Shown here: positions 38,188 through 53,065 of the stretch, in pieces | How the letters are laid out: each line of letters starts with the position of its first letter | Numbering within the stretch: position 1 is the stretch's first letter | The notes under the pieces: model-generated | The model's database searches: none | Told to the model about the DNA's origin: nothing | What the model saw: only the letters and a program-made list of their open reading frames with translations | Assembly: GCA_964006375.1 (NCBI GenBank) | Contig: OZ023270.1 | Coordinates: 70,223,082-70,287,081, forward strand | Origin: Tillus elongatus | Lineage: Eukaryota; Arthropoda; Insecta; Coleoptera; Cleridae | Length of the DNA stretch: 64,000 bases | Direction: 5' to 3' | Translations under genes and position numbers: made by a program

Positions 38188-38326
38188 TAACATATAAAAG
38201 TTGAAACTGACCCCGGATATGGGTTCTAGTGGTCCTAGTTCGCGTTCGTTTGAAAAAAATTTTGCAAAGTCTCACCATGGATACCTCTCTGTTAGTGAAT
38301 TTTTTTAAATAAAAATTCACTAATAG
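37535..38326 (+). mobile_element. TA-core element copy 11
   Basis: Complete at both ends: CGGGACGCAGCAAGTGCG at 37535 and the hairpin ttagtgaatttttttaaat...attcactaa at 38292-38322. Its middle differs from the long copies: three tandem ~120-bp units (tttggtacgtagtaagacct, caaatttcattaaaatagct, aactcaattttctataaact), then aaatttttccgggaaaacct, (TA)n and accccggatatgggttctag. About 790 bp. Confidence 0.7.
38093..38187. repeat. (TA)n microsatellite
   Basis: About 47 TA units within TA-core copy 11. Confidence 0.95.
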
Positions 38327-38364
38327 GACTTATTCAAAAATAGACTAAAATATATAATTAAAGT

Positions 38365-38898
<534 letters not shown>

Positions 38899-39537
38899 CT
38901 TTTTATTTATAAAGCTATAGTAAGTGTGAATTTCTAACCGACTTTAATAATTGAAATATGTGGGATATTATGAAATAAACAACCAAAAGCCCACCTCTAG
39001 ATGTTAATATATTATAATACCTGGATCAAGTAACATCTCCGAAAATCAATCGTGGGCTGGGTAAACTTAAAGCCGAAGCTTGCAAGTGCACATTTATTAA
39101 GAAGAGTCAATTAATCATTTCCTATCTAATCAGTGAAGCCATAAAACCTCATTAATACCCCATCGTCAAACGTTGTTTAAACTCATCTCCGTCATTCTAT
39201 CGTGCAATAATTGAATGATAAAACCGAACATTATCCCTTTTTTACATCCTTTAGCATCACTCACAAAGAAAAAAAGAACACTTGGATTGTCATAGATGCA
39301 ATTCTAGAAACTAATAAAGAATCCAGTAAAGAACTAGTAAACGAAGGATGAAGTTTCAGGGGTGTATTTGCCCATTTAATTTTTAAAATAATTTTGTTGG
39401 TTATAATAACACCCCCAGAAATTTTCGTACACAAATATTTTCGTGAATTTCAAGCTCATTGTCTTTAATTATGTTAAGCCGCAGCGTAGGTCACTGACTT
39501 TTTGTGTAAAACATATTGCACAAAGAGTTCAATAAAT
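38899..39537. other. Unassigned DNA
   Basis: No recognised genes or repeats. Confidence 0.35.
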
Positions 39538-40868
39538 ACAGGGTGTTACGCCAAGACCTTTAGTTAGCCGTTTATCAATAACTACTCCGATTTGAAATTT
39601 GAAAACTTACACACATACGATGGAGATGAATTTCAGTTCAGTGAAAATAGTTTACCTTATTTTAAACTTCCGGTTTAACAGGAGGTGACCATCAACTTGC
39701 TTATTTTAAATACAACATGGTAATTTTCATTATATTTTCGAATTCTACATTGAATTTGAAATAAATTATTACTAATACACCATATGAACGTTGCACGCTT
39801 TCTCTGTGGAAATACAACTGAGAAGACTCCGTTTTTGTACAGATTACCCTCGGATTGGCACCTAAACGACACGTTTTATAGCGTTTCTTTTAAGTATACA
39901 GGGTGATGAGAATTATCGGTGCCATTTGGTAAAATTGAAATTACAATTACTCGCTTATTTCAAATAGAACACCCTATATTTTATGAGCTATTTCGGTTCA
40001 CATCCGTTTTCCCTTTCAACGTGTATTAGCATTCCCTATACCTAAATTCCACCGGTTCCAGATTATTTCAATTTTATTGGATTCACTTAATTCAAATTGC
40101 TACCATAGATTTAAAGCAGGCTTTGGAACTTGATAATATGCCTGTTGACGTCTACATGTCAAGTCCCACCTCTTACAAATGAGAACATAACATTTGTTGG
40201 GCCTTCTCGCGTAAAAAAAAGAGAACACTTTGTATTTGCATCCAGATCGCTGCATTTCCCTTGTTTTAGTTATGTAAAATCAATGTCTTGTTAACTAACT
40301 TGTAAAACCTAATAATACACGTTGAAAGGGAAACCGGATGAGAACCGAAATAGCTCATAAAATATAGGGTGTTCTATTTGAAATAAGCGAGTAATTGTAA
40401 TTTCAATTTTACCAAATGGCACCGATAATTCTCATCATCCTGTATACTTAAAAGAAACGCTATCAAACGTGTCGTTTAGGTGCCAATCTGAGGGTAATCT
40501 GTACAAAAACTGAGTCTTCTCAGTTGTATTTCCACAGAGAGAGCGTGCAACGTTCACCTTGGTTTTCGCGAGAAGTTTCAAAAAAATCGAAAAATTTCGA
40601 AAACTGTTGGTTTTTGACATATGGTGTATTAGTAATAATTTATCTCAAATTCAATGTAGAATTCGAAAAAATAATGAAAATTACCATGTTGTATTTAAAA
40701 TAAGCAAGTTGATGGTCACTTCCGGTTAAACCGGAAGTTTGACATAAAGTAAACTATTTTCACTGAACTTGAATTTGTTTAGGTTGTATGTGTCTAAATT
40801 TTCAAATTTCAAATCAGAGTAGTTATTGAGAAACGGCTAACTAAAGGTCTTGCGCCACACCCTGGATA
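39538..40868. mobile_element. 1.3-kb foldback/MITE element, about 500-bp inverted arms
   Basis: Arms at 39538-40030 and 40313-40868 are inverted repeats, with ends TACAGGGTGTTACGCCAAGA and gtcttgcgccacaccctgga, flanked by TA. The arms include accggaagt blocks, aaatagaacaccctatattt and caacgtgtatta near the loop. The right arm has about 60 bp (gcgagaagtttcaaaaaaat and neighbours) absent from the left. No transposase is encoded in the 282-bp loop. The ends and TA flanks fit the Tc1/mariner group. Confidence 0.75.
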
Positions 40869-40904
40869 TTACAATAATTTACATGCTAATATGACAATTA
40901 AAAA

Positions 40905-41010
40905 AAAAATTGGGACGCAGCAAGTGCGCTATAGTACACAATTTTCATAAGAATTCTACACTATTATTATACGGCATATTAGTAAAGTTAATACTTTAAT
41001 CTTACACAGC
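40905..41010 (+). repeat. TA-core subfamily B fragment
   Basis: ggacgcagcaagtgcgctat followed by cacaattttcataagaattc, tacactatta and catattagtaaagttaatac. Same end motif as the TA-core family but a different interior, shared with 44812-45000 and 58894-59515. Confidence 0.55.
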
Positions 41011-41199
41011 CATTGAAGACGATAGGCATGGATGCAAAATGATGAAAATGTTTTGTATCCTCCTACTATGTCGAAAATCATAACTACTGGACAATTGATA
41101 GTCCCTTTATTAATCTTATTTTTAAAGGGGTAGACATTGATCCAATCCAATCCATAGCAGGTGGTAGTGGAATTTTCCTTTATGTAATAGTAAAGGATT

Positions 41200-44100
41200 T
41201 TTTCACGCCCGAGGAGGTACCACCCCATACATCAAGGGGCCGGTGAAGTCCCAACGGACGTTTCCGGTTCTGGTGTATGAGTCGGTTTCCCTTATAAGCA
41301 AAAATGATGATGGCTCCTCCTTGTATAAAATATTCCGGAGGCAAAATACCCCTCCATTCGGATCTCCGGAAGAGGGGTGTACAGGGGGCGCCAACAAGAT
41401 TTAACATATCCTTTTCGAATATATGTGGCCTAAATTCTAACCTGAACTCCGTCCACCATTTCCTCCAGGCTAACAGGCCCCAACTCCTCTTCCTCACCGA
41501 AACCCAAATCAGTGCCAAAACAGCCACTAATCACCTTAATTTCCCGGGGTATGAGCTCCTTACTGCCTTTAGATTGCATGGAGGCGTGTGCGCATACGTC
41601 CGTAGCAATCTACCCTGCACCAGACTTCCCAATTTAGAAGCTGGAAGAAAAGACATACTATGGATAAAACTCTCTCTCAGTGCTGCAACTAAATTCATCT
41701 GTTGCATTTACCGGTCACCTTCCGACAACAACTTTGTCCAGCTCTTTGACTACCTTTCTGAAAAAACCGACTATCTGATTTCTGAATATCCTTCCTCCGA
41801 GGTCACTATTCTTGGCGACTTCAATGTCCATAATAAGGAATGGCTAGGAACTCCAAAAACCGATCCACAAGGGAGAGCAGCGGAGGCCTTTGCAGTCAGC
41901 AATTCTTTGGCCAATATGGTACAGCAACCTACTTACTTTCCTCGTATCCCAACACACAGCTCAAATCCCTTGGATCTCCTTCTTACTACAAATCCTGAAT
42001 GCTATAAGATATCAGTCCCAGCCCCCCTTGGTCGCTCAGACCACGGCATGGTCACTGCTTCCTGTGCAATGCAACCCGAGGTCACACAGTCATCACACCC
42101 ACGTATCGTTTGGCACTACAACTCCGCAAACTGGGACGAAATGCGGGATTACTTTTCCTCATTTCCATGGGCGTCTGTCTGCTTCTCTCATCCTGACCCC
42201 TCTGATATCTCACAAAACGTCACCGAAATTATCCAAGCTGGCATGGAATTATTTATTCCACGTACACAGAAAACCTCTTCAGCCACTCAAAAGCCCTGGT
42301 TCTCTAAATCCTGTGACAAGGCCAGACTTGAAAAGGTCAAAGCTCACAAAACGCTTCTACACAATCCTAGTCAAGAAAATCGTCAAGCATTCAACGACGC
42401 AAGAAACCGCTATGTCCGCATTCTTTCTGAGGCAAAAAACTCGTTTAATAACCACATCAAAAACAAAGTCCTCTCAAGCTCCAACGGCGGCAAACCCTTC
42501 TGGACTCTTGCAAGTCTATTGGGAATAATTTCTGCAAGAGCACGTTCCCACCTCTTGTCTAAGGTGATGAAATTGTTTCTACCGCCCTGGGCAAGGCTGA
42601 ACTTTTTGCTTCGTTGTTCGCCGGAAATTCTACTCTCAACCCACCTCCAAATGTTCAACCACCAACAGTCCCCAATGTCGCGCATAAAATGACTGATATC
42701 ATTTTCCAAACTAAAAAGGTACGAAAGATGCTCTCTTCTCTTAATACCAGGAAAGCCTCTGGCCTTGACGAGATCCCAGCAATTGTTCTCAAAAAATGCG
42801 CACCAGAACTTGCTCCTGTCCTGACTCGTCTGTTTCAGATATCTTACAATAAAGGCATATTCCCTAGTAACTGGAAAACTGCTCGAGTACAACCCATCCC
42901 CAAGAAAGGATCCAAAGCGCTTCCTAGCAACTACAGGCCTATTTCTCTCCTTTCAGTCATATTTAAAGTGATGGAAAAGTATATAAACACCGAACTACTA
43001 AAATTCCGTGAAAAACACAGTCTAATCCACGACACGCAGTATGGATTCCGTCAGCGCAGATCGACTGCCGACCTCCTTTCCTTTATCACCCATTCTTGGA
43101 ACAAGTCTATGGAACAACATGGTGAATCCCAGATTGTTGCTCTAGACATATCCAAAGCATTCGACCAGGTCTGGCACGCAGCGCTGCTTAATAAACTTCC
43201 GGCCTATGGCCTACCACCAAAACTTTGTACCTGGACAGCAAATTTCCTCTCCAACAGGAGCATATCTGTTGTTGTGGATGGCCATTCCTCTAAACTGTAT
43301 CCAATTAATGCAGGAGTTCCTCAAGGTTAAGCTTTAGCCCCTACTTTGTTTCTTCTCCACATCAATGACCTCCTCTCTAGCACATCCAACCCAGTTCACC
43401 GTTACGCGGACGACAGCACCCTCCACTCAAACATACAATATTCTAAGCCTGTCTCTTTAGCCCAATTAGATGAGGATCGCAGACTCATGGAGGGTTCTGT
43501 CTCCGTAGACCTCCAAAAAATATTAGACTGGGGAAGTAGAAATCTTGTACAATTCAACCCCACCAAAACTAAGTCTTGCTTTCTTTCTCACAAGAGATAC
43601 AGCAGCCCTAGATTCATCACAATGAACAACCAAGTTATTCAAAGTAATGAGTCCTTTTCTCTTGTTGGCATTACTGTGGATCGAAATCTTAATTGGCACC
43701 AACATGTTACATCAATTGCAGAAGCGGCTGCTAAGAAATTGGGTTTCCTCTTCCGGGCTCGCAAATTCTTTTCACCAACTAATCTCTATACCTTATACAC
43801 TTCACAAATAAGGCCAAACCTCGAATACTGCTCCCACATCTGGGGTGCAGCTGCCGCTGCTACACTCGCTATCCTGGACTCCATTCAAAAGAGAGCTATA
43901 CGTCTCATTGGTGACCCTACCCTTACCCAAAGGCTTCCATCCCTTGCCCACCGACGTGCCGTTGGTGACCTCTCTCTCTTTTATAGATATATGCACGGGC
44001 ACTGCTCAGAGGAGCTTTCCTCCATAATTCCCCCACCTGCTGCCCCCAGCAGATCTACCAGGGGAACAGAGCGAATGCACCCTTTTAACGTCCAGGTCAC

Positions 44101-44311
44101 CAGAACATCTTGTTATGCCCGCTCTTTTGTCCCGAGGACTTCCAAGTTGTGGAATTCCTTGCCGACACATGTTTTTCCTTCTCCTCCGAACCTCCAAACC
44201 TTCAAGTCCAGAATTAACAAGCTGCCTCTTTCCTCCTTATCAACACCCACGGTACGATAGTATTTAGGCTGTAAGCCCTCGTGGTGTGTTGTTGACATAA
44301 AAAATAAAAAA
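41200..44311 (+). mobile_element. CR1/L2-like LINE copy D, the most complete
   Basis: About 3.1 kb from a GC-rich 5' segment to the A-rich tail gttgacataaaaaataaaaa. It contains endonuclease and reverse transcriptase regions in one original reading frame. No separate ORF1 is visible upstream, so it is 5'-truncated or of a single-ORF type. The 3' UTR ggctgtaagccctcgtggtg is shared by all copies in the window. Confidence 0.88.
41304..44260 (+). pseudogene. LINE endonuclease-reverse transcriptase polyprotein (copy D)
   Basis: Starts at ATG 41304. APE-type endonuclease: SNICGLNSNL (Asn), LFLTETQ (Glu), CIYRSPS (Tyr), ILGDFNVH (Asp/Asn) and GRSDHGMV (Asp-His), so all catalytic motifs are present. 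A one-base deletion near 42510 moves the frame; in the new frame a TAA at 42560-42562 and a TAA at 43328-43330 (right after GVPQG) interrupt it. The RT has SNYRPISLLS, QYGFRQRRST, ALDISKAFDQVWH (palm A), HRYADDSTL (catalytic box) and KTKSCFLSHKR. The C-terminus is FVPRTSKLWNSLP...LQTFKSRINKL. Three lesions only. Similar C-termini are typical of the CR1/L2/Daphne group; exact clade is inference. Confidence 0.85.
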
Positions 44312-44811
44312 CTTGTATTGCAAATTTAATTAAAGTTATAGACCCCCTTTCGTTTTCAATTTAGCTTATCCAAATGTAGTATCATAAGAAAGCCTATGAA
44401 ATTCTGCATTCGCTAAAGTCAAAATACATAGGATGTTGTATGTAAAAATATGTATTTTTAAATTTCGCAAAAGGTAAATACTCTGTATATTGAAAAATAA
44501 ATTCTCATTATTAACGTACATAAACGGAATCTACACTAAAGAAACATTTATAATGACAAAACCCGATATTAATATCTGAAACATGTCGATGCATACAAAC
44601 GTCTGAAGTAGACCACTTTTTTTTACATTTAACTCCCTGTAGTTGGAGAACGGTTAAAAATAACCCAAAACAATAGAGTTTCAGTTTAATCAGCATCGAC
44701 GTGGCTTTCCAAAAATTTCATAATATATATGTGCCATTTAAAAAAATGAAATTTGGTGAAACACTAATATATTAACACCCTGTATGAATGGAAATCATTT
44801 TTAAAAAAATT
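44312..44811. other. Unassigned AT-rich DNA
   Basis: No recognised features. Confidence 0.35.
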
Positions 44812-45000
44812 CTGGACACGGAAAGTGCGTTATAGTACAGAATTGTACACTACTATATGGCATATTAGTAAAGTTAATATTCTAAACTTACGCAGACCTT
44901 GAAAATCGATTTTAGAAGTCCTAGTACGCGTACATTTGAAAAATTCTTTCGAAAGTGTTCCCATCAATATCTCGCTATAATCAAAAAATCTTACGTTCTA
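44812..45000 (+). repeat. TA-core subfamily B fragment
   Basis: tctggacacggaaagtgcgt, then tatggcatattagtaaagtt and gaccttgaaaatcgatttta. Colinear with 40905 and with the tandem units at 58.9-59.5 kb. Confidence 0.5.
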
Positions 45001-45331
45001 ACTCCTTTTGAGAAAAATGCCCAAAGCTCAATATTCTATGAAGCGAAAGAACTAAACTTTGATATATCTGTAGATGGTGTAAGTCTCTTTAAAAGAAACT
45101 TGTATATCATTATCGTTATACAGAAGATTTTCGGAAGGAAACTTAATTCGTATTTAGAAAAGTAAAGTATCTGCCAACTTATAAACGTAGCTGTTATTTT
45201 TCCTACATACAGACTTGGAGACTACTTCTCTGGCTTCACTGTTGGTTTTCGTTGGTGAAGGACGTAGCCAGCGCGTAAGATAACTGGAGCAAGTGGCCCC
45301 TACGAGTTCTGGATGTTCTAGGATGTTCTTC
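45001..45331. other. Unassigned DNA
   Basis: Possibly the distal part of the Penelope-like element on the minus strand; no motif. Confidence 0.25.
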
Positions 45332-45376
45332 AACGTTTCTGTGACTATAGTTTTGCTGCTTGACAGTATTCTCAGA
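45332..45376 (-). other. Hammerhead-like motif downstream of the Penelope-like element
   Basis: The minus strand reads CTGAGAATACTGTC, a short loop, then GTCACAGAAACGTTG. CTGAGAA...GAAACG has the layout of the hammerhead-like signature in Penelope-like elements and matches the TTGAGAAT...GAAA core of the unit at 27.9 kb. It lies about 310 bases past the stop of the GIY-YIG frame, where an element 3' region would be. Stem II is weak. Confidence 0.35.
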
Positions 45377-45683
45377 CAGATTAAAATTGAATTAGTACGA
45401 AATCATGACAACTACAAATAAAGATCTGTTGCTATGTTATGATACGATGTTTTGATGATAGATGGCAGATGAGGCTTTCAAAATGTCTAAGTGATGTATG
45501 TCAATATTTAACATAAAAATAGAACTAGCCTATAATAACTATGATAACAGTTACAACAATAAAATAACTAAACAATAACAGTATAAAGCAGTCTCTATAC
45601 AACGAAAATATCGACATACATCAACTCATTATCTTATTACAACTTCTTTTAAAGAATAGTTAAATTTATTTTCTTTGACTTAT

Positions 45684-47210
45684 TCAATTAGAAAGAAGAA
45701 TATCTAAGAAAGGGGAATTCATTAAATCAGTTTGCTCGTTTAAAACAAGGTGGCTATTGTCGTGTGTGTGCTTTTTGACTTCCAAAGCTTCAAAAAAATC
45801 TAGTTTACGCTTGTCATTATAAAAATGTAGTGGTTGTATGCGGTTATTTACTGTAGGTCTATGTTCGGTATCAATAATATGTTTTGCAAATGTAGATTTG
45901 TCAGCGTGGTTATTTCTAAATGCAGAAATATGTTCTTTGTATCGGGTATTAAAATTTCTAGAAGTTTGACCTATGTAGATTGCGTTACAATGTGTACAAG
46001 CTAATTTATAAACTCCAGCTTTTGTTATGAAACAAGATTTTTCCTTAGCGTTAAATAGTAACTCACGCGTCGTGTTGTAAGATTTAAAAGCTACCTTTGT
46101 ATTTGTACAGGTATTTAAAATTTTTGTAATGTTTTTTTGAAATGGTTCCAAAATAAGTTATCGAAACGTATCTGTTGTCTTCTTGTCTCTAATATTTGGA
46201 TAAATTAAATTAATCGCTAATTTGTATTCTTTTCTCTCGATCATTTTATCTATTATTTTAACAGAGTAGCCATTATTAAATGCTGTTTGCTTAATTATTG
46301 AAATTTCTTTTTCAAAATAGTTTTGTGACAGAGGTATTGAAAATGCACGATGTATCATAGAATGGTAGGCTGACAGCTTTTGTAAAAAAGGGTGACATGA
46401 ATCATATGGTATGGTTGTGTCAGTGTAAGTTGGTTTCCTATATATTGAACAGTCAAATGAATTATTTTCTAACTTTCTAATTGTTAGGTCTAAAAAATTT
46501 ATACAACTGTTAGCTTCTTCTTCTAAAGTAAAATTAACATTTGTGTGAAAGTTATTAATAAACTTCAAAAATTCATTTAATTCTGTATGACTACCTTGAA
46601 AACATGCTAAAATATCATCTACGTATCTGTACCAAAAGACAATATTATGCAAAAGTTATGATGTTAAAATTTGGTTTTCTAAGTTTTCCATAAATATGTT
46701 GGCTAATAAAGGTGACAATGGACCCATAGGTAGACCTTCATTTTGCATATAAATTTCATTATTAAATTTAAAATAGTTTTGTTTTATACATTCGTTAAAA
46801 AGATTCATTATTTCTTGTCTTTTTATGACATTTACGTTCTTTTCTATTAAAACGTTTTCTAATAGAGGTAAACATTCCCTAGAGGGTATCCTAGAATACA
46901 TGCTACAAACATCAAATGAGACTAATTTACTATTTGTGGGAATAATTAAGTTATTTAATTTTTGTGTAAGTTCATAAGAATTATTAACTGAATATTTTGG
47001 AAAATAATTGTATTCTCTAATAATTGAAACCAGTTTGCTCGCTATCTTATGATAAGGTGTATTAACATAGCTAACTACTGGCCTCACCGGTATATTTGGC
47101 TTATGAATTTTCAGATGGCCATACATTTTTGGTGGTTGTGGGCTTTTATATAAAAGATATTTCTTTTCTTGTTGACTAAACAGAGACACAGTTTTAAGTT
47201 CATTTTTTAG
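45684..47210 (-). pseudogene. Penelope-like element: reverse transcriptase plus GIY-YIG nuclease
   Basis: A single minus-strand frame carries all domains. RT: PKMYGHLKIHKPNIPVRPVVS, palm A LVSFDVCSMYSRIP, GLPMGPLSPLLANIF, then catalytic YRYVDDILACF. GIY-YIG nuclease: GVYKLACTHCNAIYIGQTS, NTRYKEH and HIIDTEHRP, with the CX2C insert typical of nuclease-positive Penelope-like elements. Lesions are only two in-frame TAA codons (46656-46658 between GLPMG and YVDD; 46158-46160 before the nuclease) and a missing residue in GLPMG(S)PLSP. The N-terminal RT fingers are absent, so the element is 5'-truncated, or an upstream exon lies beyond a splice-acceptor-like cctaatttcag near 47220. Confidence 0.85.
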
Positions 47211-47224
47211 TTTTGTCTGAAATT

Positions 47225-48013
47225 AGGAGAGACCCAACAAACGCATTTATTTTATATAGGTAGTCGAAAATAGTAGGTAGATAGTAGTAATCGACGGATT
47301 TTATTTTCTAGGTGACACCATTATTTGAGCGCATCCGCCCCTGCTGGTTCTAAGGGGTTACTCGTGTAATTTCTCAATGTGTGTGTGATGGCTTATAAAC
47401 GAAAAACAGGCGCCAATTTTTACGACCGTTGAATTTGTAGTTATAAAACGGCAACGGGCATCGTAAAGATCATTATCGGCCAATTATTGATCAATAAAAT
47501 CAGATTATTATAGGATACAGACGACCTTTTATGACTCTTTGTCTTTGAATGCCACCACATCACCTTGCTTGCGTTGGTTACCCGAAGCCCGCACTCTTAA
47601 TGTCCCTATATGATATGGTCGTCTTCTCTTGATGATGAAAAAGTCATTAGACACATAAAATCCAATCGGCTGCTTCAAGGTTTTTCACACATCAATTCCT
47701 CATCGACAGACAGACAGCTATTAATGGCTTCGTCTGAATCCATGAAATTAACACTGACTTCTTAAAATAAAGAATTAAATTGTTAAGATGATGTAGACGA
47801 AGTGCTACTACCGACTTGAGATATTCTTACTGCATTAACTTAAAATACTTTTACACTATATCTAGGAAAGACAAGATACATTTATAAAAGAAAACTGGTG
47901 TAGCTTCATTATAATTATAATTTTAGCATATTATATATTTGTAAAATAAAAATTTTATGTTTTTGAAAAATACGCCTGACAGCAGGGCCTCTTAGAAATC
48001 CAATGTTTGAATA
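47225..48013. other. Unassigned DNA
   Basis: No recognised gene. It includes moderately GC-rich sequence (47330-47620) that could be upstream Penelope-like element DNA or host DNA. Confidence 0.3.
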
Positions 48014-48532
48014 TACAGGGTGTTTCAAAAATGATGGTCTGTGTTACAGGTGCACATTCACCACAAAAAAATAAGACTATTTTTCATATAAACATGGGTC
48101 CGCAAATGCTCAGTTTTTTTAAATACAGCGTGTTAAAGTTATTTGTTATTGTCAGTTTTTCACGAATAAGTCTGAGTCAAATTAAAATTTTGGCGAGAAA
48201 GTTGGCATGCGGGTGTTTTTGACGGCAAGAAATTTAAATATGTTATTGTTAATAACACTGCTGGTAGAGGGCGCCATCTGTAAGACTATGCTTGCATTCA
48301 ATTGGCTATATTTTTTGACACCCAGTAATATCGACTTACCGTATAGCTACATTGCAGCCCTTATCAATTGTAAGCAAAAAATGTATATTTGATCTAAATC
48401 TCTCAGACACATTATTTTCGAGATATTTCAATTTTTGTATGTCTGATGTCGCTCAAAAATTAATTTTTCTTAAGTAATTAATTGTATTGTCTGCAAATTT
48501 TAACAACAAATAAAACAGCAAATAAAAAGTTA

Positions 48533-48536
<4 letters not shown>

Positions 48537-48614
<78 letters not shown>
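48537..48614. repeat. (TA)n microsatellite
   Basis: About 39 TA units inside the transposon, ten bases past the transposase stop. Confidence 0.95.
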
Positions 48615-48617
<3 letters not shown>

Positions 48618-48623
48618 ACCTGA

Positions 48624-49770
48624 CTACAATAAATGTTCAAAATGCCCACCCTCCAGTTCAATACACTTTCGTATTCAGCGGAGCATACAACGTCGTACTC
48701 TGTGAAATATTTCGCATTGTTCGCATCCAAGTACAATTCTTTGCTGCAGATTAACAACATTTTCAAAATTTGCTTCATAAACAATACTTTTGAGATGACC
48801 CCCCCCCCCCCCCCCCCATAAGTAAAAGGCCATAGGATTTATATCAGGTGATTGAGCCGGCCATTGCTGAGGTCCACCGCGTTCCGATCCATCTGCGTCC
48901 AAAAGTATTGCTTAGGTAATTTCTGCTATTTAGGGCGAAATGTGTGTGTGGCGGGTGGGGGTGGGGGGCGGTGTTCCGTCATGTATAAACCACAGGTTAT
49001 GTCTTATATGAAGACGTACATTTTCTAATAACCCATTTAGTTGGTTTTGGAATTCAAGAATCTGTGAGGTAAAAAAATTGGTCCTATCAAATTACACCCT
49101 ACAATTTCAGCCCATACATTTAAGGAAAATTGCTGCTGATGATGCCTTTCAAAAACTGCGTGGGGATTTTCGTTAGCCCAAATATGACTATTAGGAAAAT
49201 TGACGATCCCGTCGCACCTAAATCCAGACTCGTCAGTGAACAATACACAATTCAACAAGTTCTCTACATTATTATGTTAAAGAAACCATTCGCAAAATTG
49301 TAGGCGAGGTACAAAATCTCTTTCAGACGATAGTGCCTGCACACGTTGGATATGATATGAACACAATTTTTGCTCGTGAAGAACTCGCCATATCGTTGCA
49401 TTGGATGCTCCCAGATGATTGGCCATTGCCCTAGTACTTATTTTTTGATTTTGTTCAATTTTATCCAGAGCAGCCTCTTCAAAATCAGGATTTCGTGCAG
49501 TTCGTGGTCTGCCTCGAGCAGCAGTAACTTTATTCAGGGTACCTGATAAAAAAATATATATTCGAAACAGACAAATCGATGTATTTGATAATATAAGTAT
49601 GTATCTATTTCTCGTAGAATGATGTTAATCCGTTGAAAGATCCTTCTGTCTGGAATTCTCCGATTTGGGAAGGCTTCTTCATACAGTCGTTTCGTCTAAT
49701 AACAGTTACCAAAAGCCCGTGAATACATAACACGCATGTCTGTTAGTTCATTGTTGGTAAACAATTCCAT
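48624..49770 (-). pseudogene. Tc1/mariner-group DDE transposase, DUF4817-like N-terminus
   Basis: Minus strand from ATG 49770 to TAG 48624-48626. N-terminal helix-turn-helix: MELFTNNELTDMRVMYSRA and RLYEEAFPNRRIPDRRIFQR, with a TAG near 49694. Second DNA-binding segment near 49500: TRAMANHLGASNATIWRVL. Catalytic part: VLFTDESGF (first Asp), WANENPHAVFE, LNVWAEIVG and LIGPIFLP; FIHDGTPPP (second Asp) and WPAQSPDINPMAFYLWG. In relatives the last motif reads NPMDFYLWG, so the third catalytic Asp appears replaced by Ala. A 19-base C run (48799-48817) has expanded a Gly tract after YLW. Also broken by frame changes near 49600 and 49260. Inactive. Confidence 0.75.
48799..48817. repeat. (C)19 homopolymer in transposase coding DNA
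   Basis: Nineteen consecutive C on the plus strand (G on the coding strand) where relatives encode a single Gly before HLKS. The run adds a string of Gly codons. Confidence 0.9.
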
Positions 49771-50436
49771 ATTTAATTAGAAAAAATACGAACAATACAA
49801 TTAATTACTTAAAAATAGTGAGTAGTCTCAAACGTAAAAGTCAAATGTAGTATATGTCACGACGAAAACGCAAAAGTCAAGTCCCATAACGATGGAAAAC
49901 ACTTTGTTAAATGGTTTGTTCAAAGTTTCTTATCACGGTTTTTTATTTTATCTTCATGATTGTATCTTGTCAGTTCTTTTTTCTGGTAAGATTTTAATTT
50001 TTAACTAGAGAATAAGAAAATTAAGTTTTTACATACTGATAGCAATTAAAAGATGAAGAATGTATTCCTATGATTTGTCGCAGAATTAATTATTGAGCGC
50101 CATCGACATACAAAAATTGAAATATCTCAAAAATGGTGTATCTGAGAGATTTAAATCAAGTATACATTTTTTGCTTACAATTGATAAGGGCTGCAATGTA
50201 GCTATACGGTAGGTCGATATTACTGGGTGTCAAAAAATTATAGCCAATTGAATGCAAGCATAATCTTACAGGTGGCGCCCTCTACCAGCACTGTTATTAA
50301 CAATAACATATTTAAATTTCATGCCCTCGAAAACCCGCACATGTCAATTTTCACGTCAACATTTTAATTTGACTCTGACTTATTCGTGAAAAACTGACAA
50401 AAACAAATAATTTTAACACGCTGTATTAAAAAAACT

Positions 50437-52881
<2,445 letters not shown>

Positions 52882-52970
52882 AAGCATTTGCGGACCCATG
52901 TTTATATGAAAAAATAGTCTTATTTTTGTGCTCAATGTGCACGTGTAACATAGACCATCATTTTTAAAAC

Positions 52971-52974
<4 letters not shown>

Positions 52975-53063
<89 letters not shown>
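52975..53063. repeat. (TA)n microsatellite between transposon and SINE
   Basis: About 45 TA units joining the transposon end (aacaccc) to the 3' end of the SINE-like unit. Confidence 0.95.

Positions 53064-53065
<2 letters not shown>

Noticed and set aside
41890..42528. 212-codon frame overlapping the LINE copy D polyprotein
   Set aside because: Alternate-frame shadow; the endonuclease and RT motifs are in the other frame.
47211..47240. Intron in the Penelope-like element ending at cctaatttcag
   Set aside because: A good acceptor sequence, but no upstream exon could be found; simple 5' truncation is equally likely.
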